Notes: generated by a model from the letters alone, not told the origin. Counted from the stretch's first letter, positions 44,320 through 53,554 are shown. The stretch is DNA of 64,000 bases from Palsa-504 sp963739615 (GCA_963739615.1 CAVUBD010000027.1:186001-250000); one strand, 5' to 3'. A program made the numbers and translations.

Positions 44320-45312
44320 CTAGTTTTCTGGCGCGGCGGGCCGGGAGGCGGGCCTGCGGCGCAGCACCCAGCGCCTGCCGCGGTAGATCACGAACAGCGC
44401 GATGGCCGCGATGGCGGCGAACGGCGCCACCGCCCCTAGGAAGGCAAGCGTCCAGGACACGGTGATCCGCAGCGCGCGCCAGCCCGCGCTGAGACCGCCC
44501 GCCAGGCTGGGCGGGGCCTTGGGACGATGCACAAGCGGCCTGGCCTTAGGGCCGAGGATGGTGAGCGTCACGGTCGCGTAGCTGGTCTGGTGGCTGAGTA
44601 CGCGCTGCTGGGCCTGCATCGCCTCCAGGCTGGATTCCTCGGCATTGATCTGGTTCTGCACGCTGAGCAGATCGCCGACCGAGCCCGCGTGTGACAGCAG
44701 GGTACGAAGCTGGGCGATCGCGGCCTCGTCCGAGGTGACCTGACTGTTCACGTCGGCCACCTGCTGGGTGACATCCTGGGCCTGCTGCTGCAACCCCAGT
44801 TGCGTGCCGAGGCTGGCCGAGAGCTGGCTGAGCGTGGCCGGGTACGACGCGACCGGGATCTTAAGCTGCACGCTGGCCGTCGATTCTGACGGGTGGTCCG
44901 GATCCGCCGAGGTCGTCTCGTTCGAGACGTATCCGCCTGCGCTCTCGGCGATCTGGGCGGCTCTGGCGGCGGCCGAGCTCACGCTCTGCGCCCGCACCGT
45001 CAGCTGTGCGGTGTAGATGATGTCACTGGCGGGCGCCAGCCGGGCCGTGGTGCCCTGTTGCCCTGCCGCATTTTTTTCTGCGGCGGCACTGCCCGCCGCG
45101 CTGCTCAAGGGCGCGCCCGCGGGCACAGCCTCTGCGCCGGCGGCGGACTGCGCCGAAGCCGCCGCCGAGGAACTCGCGCTGGTCCCCGAGCATCCCGCCA
45201 GCAGCAGTCCCCCGCCGAGCATGGCGCTGCCGATCGCGATGGCCGCGACGGCCTGATATCTGGTGTGCCCGCTCCGCGCGTAGCGGCGGGTCAAGCCCCG
45301 TGTGTTCAGCAT
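44320..45312 (-). CDS. DUF4349 family lipoprotein
   Basis: 330 residues. A signal peptide ends in a lipobox (LLLAGC, Cys near residue 41), so the protein is lipid-anchored on the outer membrane face. A Ser/Ala linker follows. The DUF4349 domain has DIIYTAQLTVRAQSVSSAAARAAQIAESAGGYVS (in pieces), VQLKIPVASYPATLSQL, a coiled coil (DVTQQVADVNSQVTSDEAAIAQLRTLL, in pieces), INAEESSLEAMQAQQRVL and SYATVTLTI. A C-terminal membrane helix and basic tail close it. Function is unknown; lnt at the left edge would complete its lipid modification. Confidence 0.9.
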   Translation of the reverse strand: MLNTRGLTRRYARSGHTRYQAVAAIAIGSAMLGGGLLLAGCSGTSASSSAAASAQSAAGAEAVPAGAPLSSAAGSAAAEKNAAGQQGTTARLAPASDIIYTAQLTVRAQSVSSAAARAAQIAESAGGYVSNETTSADPDHPSESTASVQLKIPVASYPATLSQLSASLGTQLGLQQQAQDVTQQVADVNSQVTSDEAAIAQLRTLLSHAGSVGDLLSVQNQINAEESSLEAMQAQQRVLSHQTSYATVTLTILGPKARPLVHRPKAPPSLAGGLSAGWRALRITVSWTLAFLGAVAPFAAIAAIALFVIYRGRRWVLRRRPASRPAAPEN

Positions 45313-45431
45313 GCGGGTGTGACGAAGGGAACGAACCCGGCGGTTCCGCCGCCAGGGTCACGATCACGCAGCGGCCTGGCCGCGCCCAGGTTACGAGTTG
45401 CACCCGTACCCGCGGGGGAGATGATCGCACG

Positions 45432-46946
45432 GTGTCTGCCAGGCTGGTAGCTATGAACCCTGCGAACGCGCAGCCGCACGTGGTGATCGTGGGCGGCGGG
45501 ATCTCCGGGCTGGCGGCCGCGTTTTTCCTCAGGGATGAGGCGGTGCGGGTCACCGTGCTTGAGGGATCGCCGCGGCTCGGCGGCAAGCTCTCCGTGTCCG
45601 AGATCGCCGGCCTGGCCGTCGACGAGGGGGCCGAGGCGCTCCTCGTCACCCGGCCGGAAGGAACCGGATTGATCGCCGAGGTCGGGCTCGCGGATCAGCG
45701 CGTGGCAACGGGCACCACGTCCTCCGCGATCTGGACGCTGGGCGCGCTGCGGCCGTTGCCGCGACGCCAGTTCATGGGCGTGCCGTCAGACCTGGCCGAG
45801 CTGGCCACGTCCGGCGTGCTGTCCGACGAAGGCGTCGCCCGGGCCAGCCAGGACCTCGAGCTGCCGCCGACCGCTCGCGAAGGCGACGTGGCGGTAGCAC
45901 GGTACGTCGGTGCCCGGTTCGGCGAAGAGGTCGTGGACCGGCTCGTCGACCCGCTGCTCGGCGGCGTCTATGCGGGACGCTCGGAGGAGCTGTCGTTCGA
46001 CGCGACCCTGCCCGCGCTGGCGGCGGCCTCCCGGCGGCACCGGTCGCTGGCCGAGGCGGCACGGTCCCTGCTGCCGGCCCCGGTCCCTGGCGGCGACGCG
46101 AACGGGAAGCCAGGCGCCGGCACGCGAGCGGGTGGCTCAGTGTTCACCACCCTCGCCGCGGGACTAGGCACGCTCCCCGCGTTCCTGGCGAAGGCATCGG
46201 GCGCGGCGGTACGGACGACGTCGATGGCTCGGGAGCTGTCGCGTGCCGAGACGGGCTGGCGGCTTACCCTGGGGTCGGCGGCGGCACCAGAGCTTGTCGA
46301 TGCTGACGCGGTGATACTCGCCATCCCGGCCCGGCCCGCTGGCCGTCTGCTCGCGGCGCTGCCCGGTGCGTCCGCCGCAGCCGCGGGGTTCGGCGAGATC
46401 AGCTACGCGAGCATGGCGATCGTCACCCTCGCCTACCCGCGCTCTGCCTTCCCCGGGCCTGAGCGCGGGCCTGAGCGCGGGCTCAGCTCGCTCGGGTGGA
46501 GCGGGTACCTGGTGCCCGCCGTGGACGGGCGGGCCGTCAAGGCGGCCACCTTCTCCACCGTGAAGTGGCCGCACCTGGCCGAGGCGGGGCCCCCCGGTGC
46601 CGAGCCCATGGAGATCGTGCGGTGCTCGGTGGGCCGCATTGGCGAGGAAGAGCTCCTGCAACGGGCCGACGATGATCTTGCCGTGCTAGCCGCCGCGGAA
46701 CTCGCGGAGGCTACCGGGGTGCGCGGCACGCCGGCCGCGGCCCGCGTTACCCGCTGGGGCGGCGCGCTACCCCAGTACACGGTCGGGCACCTGGACCGGG
46801 TGGCGCGGATACGCGCGGCGGTAGCGGCGCAGCCGGGGCTAGCGGTCTGCGGTGCCGCCTATGACGGTATCGGCATACCTGCCTGTGTCGCGACGGCCCG
46901 CGCCGCCGTCACCCAGGTGCTGGCGTTCCTCGCGAGCCGCCCATGA
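45432..46946 (+). CDS. cgoX: coproporphyrinogen III oxidase (HemY/HemG-type flavoprotein)
   Basis: FAD enzyme that oxidises coproporphyrinogen III to coproporphyrin III, the step before CpfC. 504 residues with the FAD site VVIVGGGISGLAAAFFLRDE, RLGGKLSV, DEGAEALLVTRPEG, LVDPLLGGVYAGRSEELS, and the C-terminal RVTRWGGALPQYTVGHLDRV and GAAYDGIGIPACVATAR. Older annotations call this protoporphyrinogen oxidase; the presence of chdC and the CpfC type support the coproporphyrin role. GTG 45432 has GGGGGAG ten bases upstream; ATG 45453 is an alternative. A short direct repeat encodes PGPERGPERG. Confidence 0.93.
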   Translation: MSARLVAMNPANAQPHVVIVGGGISGLAAAFFLRDEAVRVTVLEGSPRLGGKLSVSEIAGLAVDEGAEALLVTRPEGTGLIAEVGLADQRVATGTTSSAIWTLGALRPLPRRQFMGVPSDLAELATSGVLSDEGVARASQDLELPPTAREGDVAVARYVGARFGEEVVDRLVDPLLGGVYAGRSEELSFDATLPALAAASRRHRSLAEAARSLLPAPVPGGDANGKPGAGTRAGGSVFTTLAAGLGTLPAFLAKASGAAVRTTSMARELSRAETGWRLTLGSAAAPELVDADAVILAIPARPAGRLLAALPGASAAAAGFGEISYASMAIVTLAYPRSAFPGPERGPERGLSSLGWSGYLVPAVDGRAVKAATFSTVKWPHLAEAGPPGAEPMEIVRCSVGRIGEEELLQRADDDLAVLAAAELAEATGVRGTPAAARVTRWGGALPQYTVGHLDRVARIRAAVAAQPGLAVCGAAYDGIGIPACVATARAAVTQVLAFLASRP

Positions 46947-47000
46947 CGGACGTGCGGCCGGGCCGTGCGCCGCGGTGGCACCGTGGCCGACAATAGTGAC

Positions 47001-47717
47001 ATGGCTGACGAACGCGAGATGATCAAACCGAAGGCGCGCGACCTCAATGAGCTGGTCAGGTACACGATGTGGTCGGTGTTCCGGGTGGCTGACCGGAGCG
47101 CGCTTGAAGCCGGCGGCATCGGGAACACCGCGGCCGAGGTATCGGACCTGCTTGACCAGGCCGATGCCAAGGGCATTGTCACCCGTGGCGGCTACGACCT
47201 TCAGGGGCTCAGGTCCGACGCTGACTTCATGTTCTGGTGGGTGGCGCCGACCCCAGACGAGCTGCAGGACACCTACGCGAGCTTCCGCCGGACCCGGCTG
47301 GGCCGCTGCAGCGAGCCGGTCTGGTCGGTCATGGCGCTGCACCGGCCGGCGGAGTTCAACAAGAGCCATATTCCCGCCTTCCTGGCCGGGGAAGAGCCGC
47401 GCGCCTACGTGAGCGTGTACCCGTTCGTGCGCTCGTATCAGTGGTACCTGCTCGACCCCGCCGAACGCCGCAGGCTGCTCGCCGAGCACGGAATGATGGC
47501 GCGCGAATACCCGGACGTCAGGGCGAACACGGTCGCGTGCTTCTCGCTCAACGACTACGAGTGGATACTCGCCTTCGAGGCCGATGAGCTGCACCGGATC
47601 GTGGACCTGATGCGCCACCTGCGCGGCGCAGAAGCCCGGCTGCACACCCGGGTCGAGATCCCGTTCTACACCGGCCGGCGTAAGCCCGTGCATGACCTCG
47701 TAGCCAGCCTGGCGTAA
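47001..47717 (+). CDS. chdC: coproheme decarboxylase
   Basis: Last step of the coproporphyrin route: oxidative decarboxylation of coproheme to haem b (older name HemQ, chlorite dismutase family). 238 residues. His123, Tyr140 (in SVYPFVRSY) and His163 (in AEHGMMAREY) have the same spacing (17 and 23) as the distal His118, catalytic Tyr135 and proximal His158 described for the actinobacterial enzyme of Corynebacterium diphtheriae. The start is LNELVRYTMWSVF after MADEREMIKPKARD, and the end is RVEIPFYTGRR. GTG 46983 is an alternative start. It directly follows cgoX (54 bp). Confidence 0.95.
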   Translation: MADEREMIKPKARDLNELVRYTMWSVFRVADRSALEAGGIGNTAAEVSDLLDQADAKGIVTRGGYDLQGLRSDADFMFWWVAPTPDELQDTYASFRRTRLGRCSEPVWSVMALHRPAEFNKSHIPAFLAGEEPRAYVSVYPFVRSYQWYLLDPAERRRLLAEHGMMAREYPDVRANTVACFSLNDYEWILAFEADELHRIVDLMRHLRGAEARLHTRVEIPFYTGRRKPVHDLVASLA

Positions 47718-47738
47718 TCCGCAGGCTGACGTCGAGGG

Positions 47739-48287
47739 ATGCCTGACGACCTGCGGGTGAACGCCTGGCTGCTGATACCGGACAGCGAGCTCCGTGAGCG
47801 CTTCTCGCGTTCGTCGGGCCCCGGCGGCCAGTCGGTTAACACCGCCGATAGCCGGGTCGAGCTGTCCTTCGATGTCGGGCGCTCACCCGCTCTGCCCGAA
47901 TGGGCGCGGACCAGGGCGCTTGAGCGCCTGGCCGGAAGGCTGACCGGCGGCGTGCTCACCGTGGCCGCCTCCGAGCAGCGCAGCCAGCTCGCCAACCGCC
48001 AGGCCGCCCGGGCCAGGCTGGCCGCGCTGCTGCGGGCCGCGGTCGCGCCGCCGCAGCGCGCGCGTGTCCCGACCAGGCCCGGCCGCGGCGCGAACGAACG
48101 GCGCCTGGAGGCCAAGCGCAACCGCGCCGCGATCAAGCGCGCCCGCCGGTATGACCGCAGGGACCCGGACTTAGCTGTTGGACGTGAGGTTTACGCAAGA
48201 GCGCCCGGCCACGCCCGGCCAGGACCAGCGCTGGCTGGTCCTGGTCGTGGTCGCCATTGCCCAGCTCATGGTGGTCCTGGACTCTAG
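47739..48287 (+). CDS. arfB: ArfB-type alternative ribosome-rescue factor (peptidyl-tRNA hydrolase)
   Basis: GGQ-domain protein that frees stalled ribosomes by hydrolysing peptidyl-tRNA. RFSRSSGPGGQSVNTADSRVEL carries GGQ at 29-31. LERLAGRLTGGVLTVAASEQRSQ and the basic C-terminal tail (RLEAKRNRAAIKRARRYDRRD) that enters the mRNA channel are both present. Typical ArfB ends near residue 140-145. Here the frame runs on to 182 codons, overlapping the broken MFS gene by 110 bases, and the added part has no family character. The normal stop has probably been lost in the event that damaged the next gene. Confidence 0.88.
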   Translation: MPDDLRVNAWLLIPDSELRERFSRSSGPGGQSVNTADSRVELSFDVGRSPALPEWARTRALERLAGRLTGGVLTVAASEQRSQLANRQAARARLAALLRAAVAPPQRARVPTRPGRGANERRLEAKRNRAAIKRARRYDRRDPDLAVGREVYARAPGHARPGPALAGPGRGRHCPAHGGPGL

Positions 48288-48893
48288 CGTGGTGAACATC
48301 GCGCTGCCGTCCGCGCAGCGTGCGCTGGGGTTTTCTAATGACGGCCGCCAGTGGGTGGTGACCGCCTACTCGCTGGCCTTCGGCAGCCTGCTGCTTGTGG
48401 GCGGCCGGCTTGGCGACATGTACAGCCGCAAGCGGGTGTTCATCGCCGGCCTGATCGGCTGTTCCTGATCGTCTTCGGCTTCTCTCACGCCGAGACCGCC
48501 GGCTGGACCGCGGCGCTGACTGTCGGCTCGCTGGTGCTCGGCGTGGTCCTGCTGGCCGCGTTCGTCTTCGCGGAGCAGCATGTCAGTCACCCGCTGCTGC
48601 CGCTCCGGGTGATCCTCGACCGCGCCCGCGGCGGGTCCTATGTCGCCGTCTTCCTGGTGGGAATCGCGATCTTCGGCGTGTTCCTTTTCCTCACCTATTA
48701 CCTGCAGACCATCAAGGGATACAGCCCGCTGACCAGCGGGCTGCTGTTCCTGCCGATGGTCGGCTGCATCCTGCTCAGCTCTAACTTCTCCAGCATCGTG
48801 GCCTTGCCCCGGGTCGGGCCGCGCGTGCTGATCGCGATCGGCATGGTGCTGGGCGCCTGCGGGACGGCCTACCTGAGCCGGCTCACCGGCACC
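48178..48893 (+). pseudogene. broken MFS drug-efflux transporter (DHA2/EmrB type)
   Basis: Two pieces of a 14-helix MFS protein. Piece one (48178-48465) has helix 1 and the motif region LDSSVVNIALPSAQRALGFS, QWVVTAYSLAFGSLLLVGGRLGD, RKRVFIAGLIG, then stops at TGA 48466. Piece two (from about 48463, another frame) has LFLIVFGFSHAETAGW, SHPLLPLRVILDRARGGSYVAV, FLFLTYYLQTIKGYSPLTSGLLFLPM, and fades near 48893. About 120-150 residues between them (helices 3 to 6 or so) and the C-terminal part are missing. It cannot make a transporter. Confidence 0.85.
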
Positions 48894-49011
48894 GCAGCTA
48901 GAGCTCAAGGCGATTCCCGCGGCCCTGATGTGCTGTTCGCCGGTCACCAAGACGTTTTCCGGATCGGCGGCCGCCCCGCCCATGTAGCCTCCGCCTGGAT
49001 CAGCCGCAGGC

Positions 49012-49424
49012 TCACGGGGCGGCCGGGCCAGCAGGCTCCAGGTGCAGCGACACCGAGTTAATGCACCACCGCTGGTCGGTAGGCACGTCGTAGCCCTCGC
49101 CGGTGAACACGTGACCCAGGTGGGAATCGCACGCGGCGCAGCGCACCTCGGTGCGGACGGCTCCGAGCGACCGGTCCTCGATGAGCACGATCGCGTCGGA
49201 TTCGGACGGCTGGTAGAACGACGGCCAGCCGCAGTGCGACTCGAACTTAGCGTCGGAGCGGAACAGTTCGGCGCCGCAGGCCCGGCAGCGGTAGACACCC
49301 TCGGTCTTGGTGTCGGTGTACTCCCCGGTGAACGGGGCCTCGGTCCGGCCTGGCGCAGCACGGCGTACTCCTGCGGCGTCAGCTTCTCCCGCCACTCGGC
49401 GTCCGTCCGATTCACCTTGTCCAT
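49012..49424 (-). pseudogene. msrB: peptide-methionine (R)-S-oxide reductase, one-base frameshift
   Basis: MsrB repairs methionine-R-sulfoxide in proteins. The N terminus (ATG 49424: MDKVNRTDAEWREKLTPQEY, AVLRQAG) is in one frame. The rest is in another: TEAPFTGEYTDTKTEGVYRC, zinc CxxC pairs CRAC and CAAC, GWPSFYQP, and the catalytic Cys in RWCINSVSLHLEP. At 49344-49346 the expected Gly codon has only GG, so a single base is missing. Restoring it gives a normal protein of about 137 residues with every key residue. Either a recent mutation or a sequencing error. Confidence 0.88.
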
Positions 49425-49480
49425 GGAACGCAGATTAGCAGCCGGCAGTTTAACGAATCGGAATCGCAGGCACCTGATGG

Positions 49481-49486
49481 GATACT
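49481..49486 (+). promoter_or_regulatory. possible -10 box (GATACT) for the LuxR-type gene
   Basis: GATACT, seven bases, ATG 49494. A weaker match than the TANNNT boxes elsewhere. No ribosome site is clear for ATG 49494 or GTG 49488. Confidence 0.3.
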
Positions 49487-49493
49487 CGTGCAC

Positions 49494-52400
49494 ATGGTTC
49501 TCCAGGTGTCAGCCGGGCGGATGGTGGGGCGGGACGCCGAACTCGGCCGCCTCCTCACGCTGCTCGACGACGCCGAAGCCGGCCGATCGGTCGTCGCGCT
49601 GGTCAGCGGCGACGCGGGGGTGGGAAAGTCCCGCCTGGTCAGCGAGGTGACCCGGCTGGCCGCCGGACGCGGCTTCACCGTCTTGTCCGGCCAGTGCGCC
49701 GAGCTCGGCGACAGCGTGCCCTACCTGCCCCTGGCTGACGCGCTCCGGGGCGCCGCCCAGTCCACCGGGGTGCGCGACGCGCTCAGCTCGCGTCCCGCCC
49801 TGGGTCGCCTGCTGCCAGAAGGCGGCGACGGCCACGTGGTGACCGAGGACCGCTCCGGCCTGGCCAGGCAGCAGATGTTCGGGGCCGTGCTCGGCCTGCT
49901 CACCGAGCTCGCGGCCGTGGCCCCGGTGCTGCTTGTGCTGGAAGACCTGCACTGGGCCGACGCCTCGACCAGGGACCTGGTCACGTTCCTGTCCCGCATG
50001 CTGCACCGCGAACGGGTCGCGCTTGTCGGCACCTACCGGACCGACGACCTGCACCGCCGGCATCCGCTGCGGCCCGTGGTGGCCGAACTGCTCCGGCTGC
50101 CGAGCGTCATCGCGGTCGATCTCGCCCCGCTGGCTCCCTCGGCGCTGGCCGAGCACCTGACGGCGGCGCTGGCCGAGCGCCGGACCACGGCGGCCCCTGA
50201 CCGCATCGACGCGATCGAGCTCAATGACATCGTGGCCCGGGCCGAAGGCAACGCCTACTACGCCGAGGAACTGCTCGCCGCCTCCGTCGGCGGCGATCCG
50301 GGCGAGCGCCGCGCCCTGCCCGCAGGACTGGCCGCCCTGCTGCTCAGCCGGGTGGAACAGCTGTCCGACGCCGCGCAGCGGGTGCTCCGCGCGGCCGCGG
50401 TGGCCGGGCGCAAGGCCGACGACGAGCTGGTCCTTGCGACGTCGGGGCTGGCCGCCGACGAATACGAGGCGGCCGTGCGTGAGGCGGTCACCCACCAGCT
50501 GCTCGTGCCCGACGGAAACGAAGGGTACGTTTTCCGGCACGCCCTGCTGCGCGAGGCCGTCTACGGAGACCTGCTGCCGGGGGAGCGGACCAGGCTGCAC
50601 GGCACGATGAGCTCGCTGCTTTCCGGCGAGCAGCGGCTGGCGGTGCCTGGGACCGCCGCCGAACTCGCCCAGCACTGCCTGGCCAGCCATGACATTCCCG
50701 GCGCGTTCGCCGCTTCGGTGCGGGCCGGGGAGGAGGCGGAGCGCCTCGGCGCGCCCGCCGAGGCACACCGCCACTACGACCAGGCGCTCGCGTCGTGGGA
50801 ACGGGTGGCCGAACCGGAGAAGACGGCCGGCATGGCCCGCGGCAAGCTCGGCCTGCTGTCCGCGACCACCGCCGCGGACAGCGGCGACTACGAGCGCGCC
50901 GTCCACCTGCTCCGGCGCCTGCGCCATGCACTCGCCGCCCAGGCCGAACGGGACAACACCGCCCAGGACGTCCTCCTGGCCAGCCGGATCGGCGAGCGCC
51001 TGGCCTCCTACCTGATGCTGATGGAGGACCGCAAGGCCATCGAGGAGGCCGTCGAGGTGGCCCGGACGACGGTCCAGGCCACTCCCGCCGAGCCGCCGAC
51101 ATGGCAGCACGCCCGGGTGATCTCCACCTACGCCAACACCTTGCTGTTCAAGAACGACTTCACCCTGGCCAGGGAACAGGCCGAGCGCGGACTCGCCGCG
51201 GCCCGGGCCGCAGGCGCGCCGTGGGTGCAGGCCGACGCACTGGTCACGCTGGGATACATCAGCAACCGCGAAGGCCGCAACGACGAGGCCATCAAGCTGC
51301 TGACGCAGGCGCACAGGCAAGCCCGCGAGGCCAAGGTCCTCGGCGTGGAGCTGCGGGCCGCCTACCACCTGGCCGTGGCCCACCTGGAGCTTGGTGACCT
51401 GGCCATCGGCGCGGCCGTGGCGCACGAGGGAACCAACCGCGCCAACCAGACCGGGCTCAACATGGCGCCGTTCGGCCTTGATGTGCAGCACCTGCATTTC
51501 CAGTGCCACTTCGCCGACGGCAAGTGGGACCACGCCCAGGAGATCGCGGACGGGTTCCCGGTCCGGGTGACCAACGTGCCCGAGGCGTACCTGTCCTCGA
51601 TGGCCCTGTTCATCGACGTGGCACGGGACAACCCGGTCGCGGCGGAACGGCTGGCCTGGATCGAGCCGTTCTGGTCCGCCCACGGGTTCGACGAGTTCAT
51701 CGCGCGCGGTCTGCTCGCCGAGTACGTCCTGTGGCAAGGCGACACCGAGCGGGCGCTGGCCGAGGCCAGGACCGCGATCGGGCTGGCCCATGAGCCGCCC
51801 TGGGGTTACAGCCCATCCGCCATCCGGCCGGCCGCGGTGGCCCTGAGCGCCCGGGCCGACCGGACGCTGCGGGCCCGTGCCGCCGGTGACGGCGAAACCG
51901 CGGCCGCCGAACTCACGGCGGCGGCCGCACTGCGCGACATCGCCCGGGAGGGCGCGGCCTTCCCCAAGCGGCCCAAGTTCATCCTCGGCCCGGAGGCCCG
52001 CGGCTGGCTGGCGCGGGCCGAAGCGGAGTACCGCCGGGCCAGCGGCGACAACGACCCGCAGGCGTGGCAGTCGGTCCTCGACGAGTTCGGTCCGGACTAC
52101 ATCTACGAGATCGCCAGGACCCGGTGGCGGCTGGCCGAGGCGCTCGCCGCGGCGGGCCGCCGGGACGAGGCCGCGGAACAGTGGCGCGAGGCAGCGCGCA
52201 CAGCGGACACGCTCGGGGCCAGGCCGCTGCGCCGGGCTCTGGACGACCTAGCGCGCCGGGCCCGGATCGGAACCGCGGAACAGCACGGCGACGGCGCGGT
52301 CCTGGCCGCGCTGACCAGCCGGGAACGCGAGGTGCTGCGGCTCATCGCCGCGGGCCGCAGCAACAGGGAGATCGCCTCCATGCTGTTCATCGCGCCGAAG

Positions 52401-52514
52401 ACCGCGAGCGTGCACGTGTCCAACATCCTCGGCAAGCTCGGTGCCGCCAGCCGCACCGAAGCCGCCGCCATCGCCCACCGTGAGGGCCTGACCAGCCAGC
52501 CGTCGCCGCGCTGA
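49494..52514 (+). CDS. large ATP-binding LuxR family regulator (LAL type)
   Basis: 1006 residues. N-terminal AAA ATPase: MVGRDAELGRL, Walker A GDAGVGKS (39-46) and Walker B VLLVLEDLHWAD (145-156), followed by TYRTDDLHRRHPLRPVVAEL. The middle 500 residues are TPR-like helices (RAGEEAERLGAPAEAHRHYDQAL, NREGRNDEAIKLLTQAHRQA). The C terminus is a LuxR HTH: LTSREREVLRLIAAGRSNREIA, then KTASVHVSNILGKLGA. Such proteins are signal-integrating activators, often in antibiotic clusters, but no biosynthetic cluster is present here. The target genes are unknown. It is convergent with the F420-type gene at 52.5 kb. Confidence 0.93.
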   Translation: MVLQVSAGRMVGRDAELGRLLTLLDDAEAGRSVVALVSGDAGVGKSRLVSEVTRLAAGRGFTVLSGQCAELGDSVPYLPLADALRGAAQSTGVRDALSSRPALGRLLPEGGDGHVVTEDRSGLARQQMFGAVLGLLTELAAVAPVLLVLEDLHWADASTRDLVTFLSRMLHRERVALVGTYRTDDLHRRHPLRPVVAELLRLPSVIAVDLAPLAPSALAEHLTAALAERRTTAAPDRIDAIELNDIVARAEGNAYYAEELLAASVGGDPGERRALPAGLAALLLSRVEQLSDAAQRVLRAAAVAGRKADDELVLATSGLAADEYEAAVREAVTHQLLVPDGNEGYVFRHALLREAVYGDLLPGERTRLHGTMSSLLSGEQRLAVPGTAAELAQHCLASHDIPGAFAASVRAGEEAERLGAPAEAHRHYDQALASWERVAEPEKTAGMARGKLGLLSATTAADSGDYERAVHLLRRLRHALAAQAERDNTAQDVLLASRIGERLASYLMLMEDRKAIEEAVEVARTTVQATPAEPPTWQHARVISTYANTLLFKNDFTLAREQAERGLAAARAAGAPWVQADALVTLGYISNREGRNDEAIKLLTQAHRQAREAKVLGVELRAAYHLAVAHLELGDLAIGAAVAHEGTNRANQTGLNMAPFGLDVQHLHFQCHFADGKWDHAQEIADGFPVRVTNVPEAYLSSMALFIDVARDNPVAAERLAWIEPFWSAHGFDEFIARGLLAEYVLWQGDTERALAEARTAIGLAHEPPWGYSPSAIRPAAVALSARADRTLRARAAGDGETAAAELTAAAALRDIAREGAAFPKRPKFILGPEARGWLARAEAEYRRASGDNDPQAWQSVLDEFGPDYIYEIARTRWRLAEALAAAGRRDEAAEQWREAARTADTLGARPLRRALDDLARRARIGTAEQHGDGAVLAALTSREREVLRLIAAGRSNREIASMLFIAPKTASVHVSNILGKLGAASRTEAAAIAHREGLTSQPSPR

Positions 52515-52527
52515 GTCGCGCTGCAGA

Positions 52528-53445
52528 TCAACGGGGCGCGAGCTCGCCCAGGATCTCCTCCGCCCGTTCCGCCGCGGCTTGCGGCGCGACCGCGGGGTTG
52601 CCGACCCGCGGATCCCAGTTCAGGTCGTAGAACAGCTCGGTGACGCCCTGCTCGGCGAGCCAGCCGGCGTCCGCGCGGATCTGGTCATAGCGGCCAGAAA
52701 GCAGCCGGCGGGCGCCGTCGGGTCCTTTCGCCTCCTCCCCGGCCAGCACCACGCCCCGGCAGATGATGCGTACCGCCTCGGGATCGCGCCCCGCCGCCGC
52801 GGCCGCCGCCCTGATCACGCCGGCCGCTTCGCTGATCTTCGTCAGGTCGGCGCGGCTGGAGGTGATCCAGCCTTCGGCGATCCGCCCGGCTCGCTCCATG
52901 GCCGGCCGGGACATGCCGCCGAGCAGCACCGGCGGCCCGGGCTGCTGCACCGGCCGGGGGTCCTGCCGGCCGGCCGGGACCGTATAGAACTCGCCGCTGA
53001 ACGAGCTGACCTCATCGGCCCACAGCGTCCGCAGCACGGCCAGGTACTCCTCGGTACGGGCGCCGCGCCTGGCGGTGGACGCGCCGGTGGCGGCGAATTC
53101 CTCGGGCATCCAGCCGATGCCCAGGCCCAGGTCGAGCCGGCCGCCGGACAGCACGTCGACGGTCGTCGCCTGCTTGGCCAGGTAGGCGGGGGAGACGAAC
53201 GGCAGGTTGAGGATCGCCACCCCGAGCCTGATCCGCGACGTCCGGGCGGCCACGTACCCCAGCGCCACCATCGGGTCGAGCACGCTGCGGTAAACCGGCT
53301 CCATGCCCGAGCCTTCGGGCACCAGCAGGCGCTGGAAGGTCCACAGCGACGCGTACCCGGCCTCCTCGGCCCGCCCGGACAGGGCGGCGAGATACTCCGG
53401 GGTGGCCCAGGCGCCCGCGATCGGGGCACCGAATCCGATCTTCAT
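52528..53445 (-). CDS. LLM class F420-dependent oxidoreductase
   Basis: 305 residues, third member of the superfamily in the window and distinct from the other two. It has MKIGFGAPIAGAWATPEYLA, SLWTFQRLLVPEGSGMEP, RIRLGVAILNLPFVSPAYLAK, DVLSGGRLDLGLGIGWMPEEF, PPVLLGGMSRPAMERAGRIAEGW and QGVTELFYDLNWDP. ATG 53445 has GGTGGGGGT just upstream and gives the family N terminus, so the longer frame from 53505 is not used. The substrate is unknown. It ends 13 bases from the LuxR-type gene's stop. Confidence 0.9.
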   Translation of the reverse strand: MKIGFGAPIAGAWATPEYLAALSGRAEEAGYASLWTFQRLLVPEGSGMEPVYRSVLDPMVALGYVAARTSRIRLGVAILNLPFVSPAYLAKQATTVDVLSGGRLDLGLGIGWMPEEFAATGASTARRGARTEEYLAVLRTLWADEVSSFSGEFYTVPAGRQDPRPVQQPGPPVLLGGMSRPAMERAGRIAEGWITSSRADLTKISEAAGVIRAAAAAAGRDPEAVRIICRGVVLAGEEAKGPDGARRLLSGRYDQIRADAGWLAEQGVTELFYDLNWDPRVGNPAVAPQAAAERAEEILGELAPR

Positions 53446-53554
53446 ACCCCCACCGTAGACTCCAGCCATGCCCGGAACGTCCCAGCTGGCCGTCACCGAA
53501 CGCACCAGGCACGGCGATGATGACCGGGACCAGCCAGCCTATGCCGGGTGAGGG

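Noticed and set aside
48894..49011. Possible coding fragment on the minus strand (PENVLVTGEQHIRAAGIAL)
   Set aside because: Reads like protein but is short, has no start, and I cannot assign it to a family.
49509..51791. 760-codon open frame antisense to the LuxR-type regulator
   Set aside because: GC-rich third positions keep antisense frames open; the sequence is low-complexity with no family motif, while the sense gene is fully conserved.
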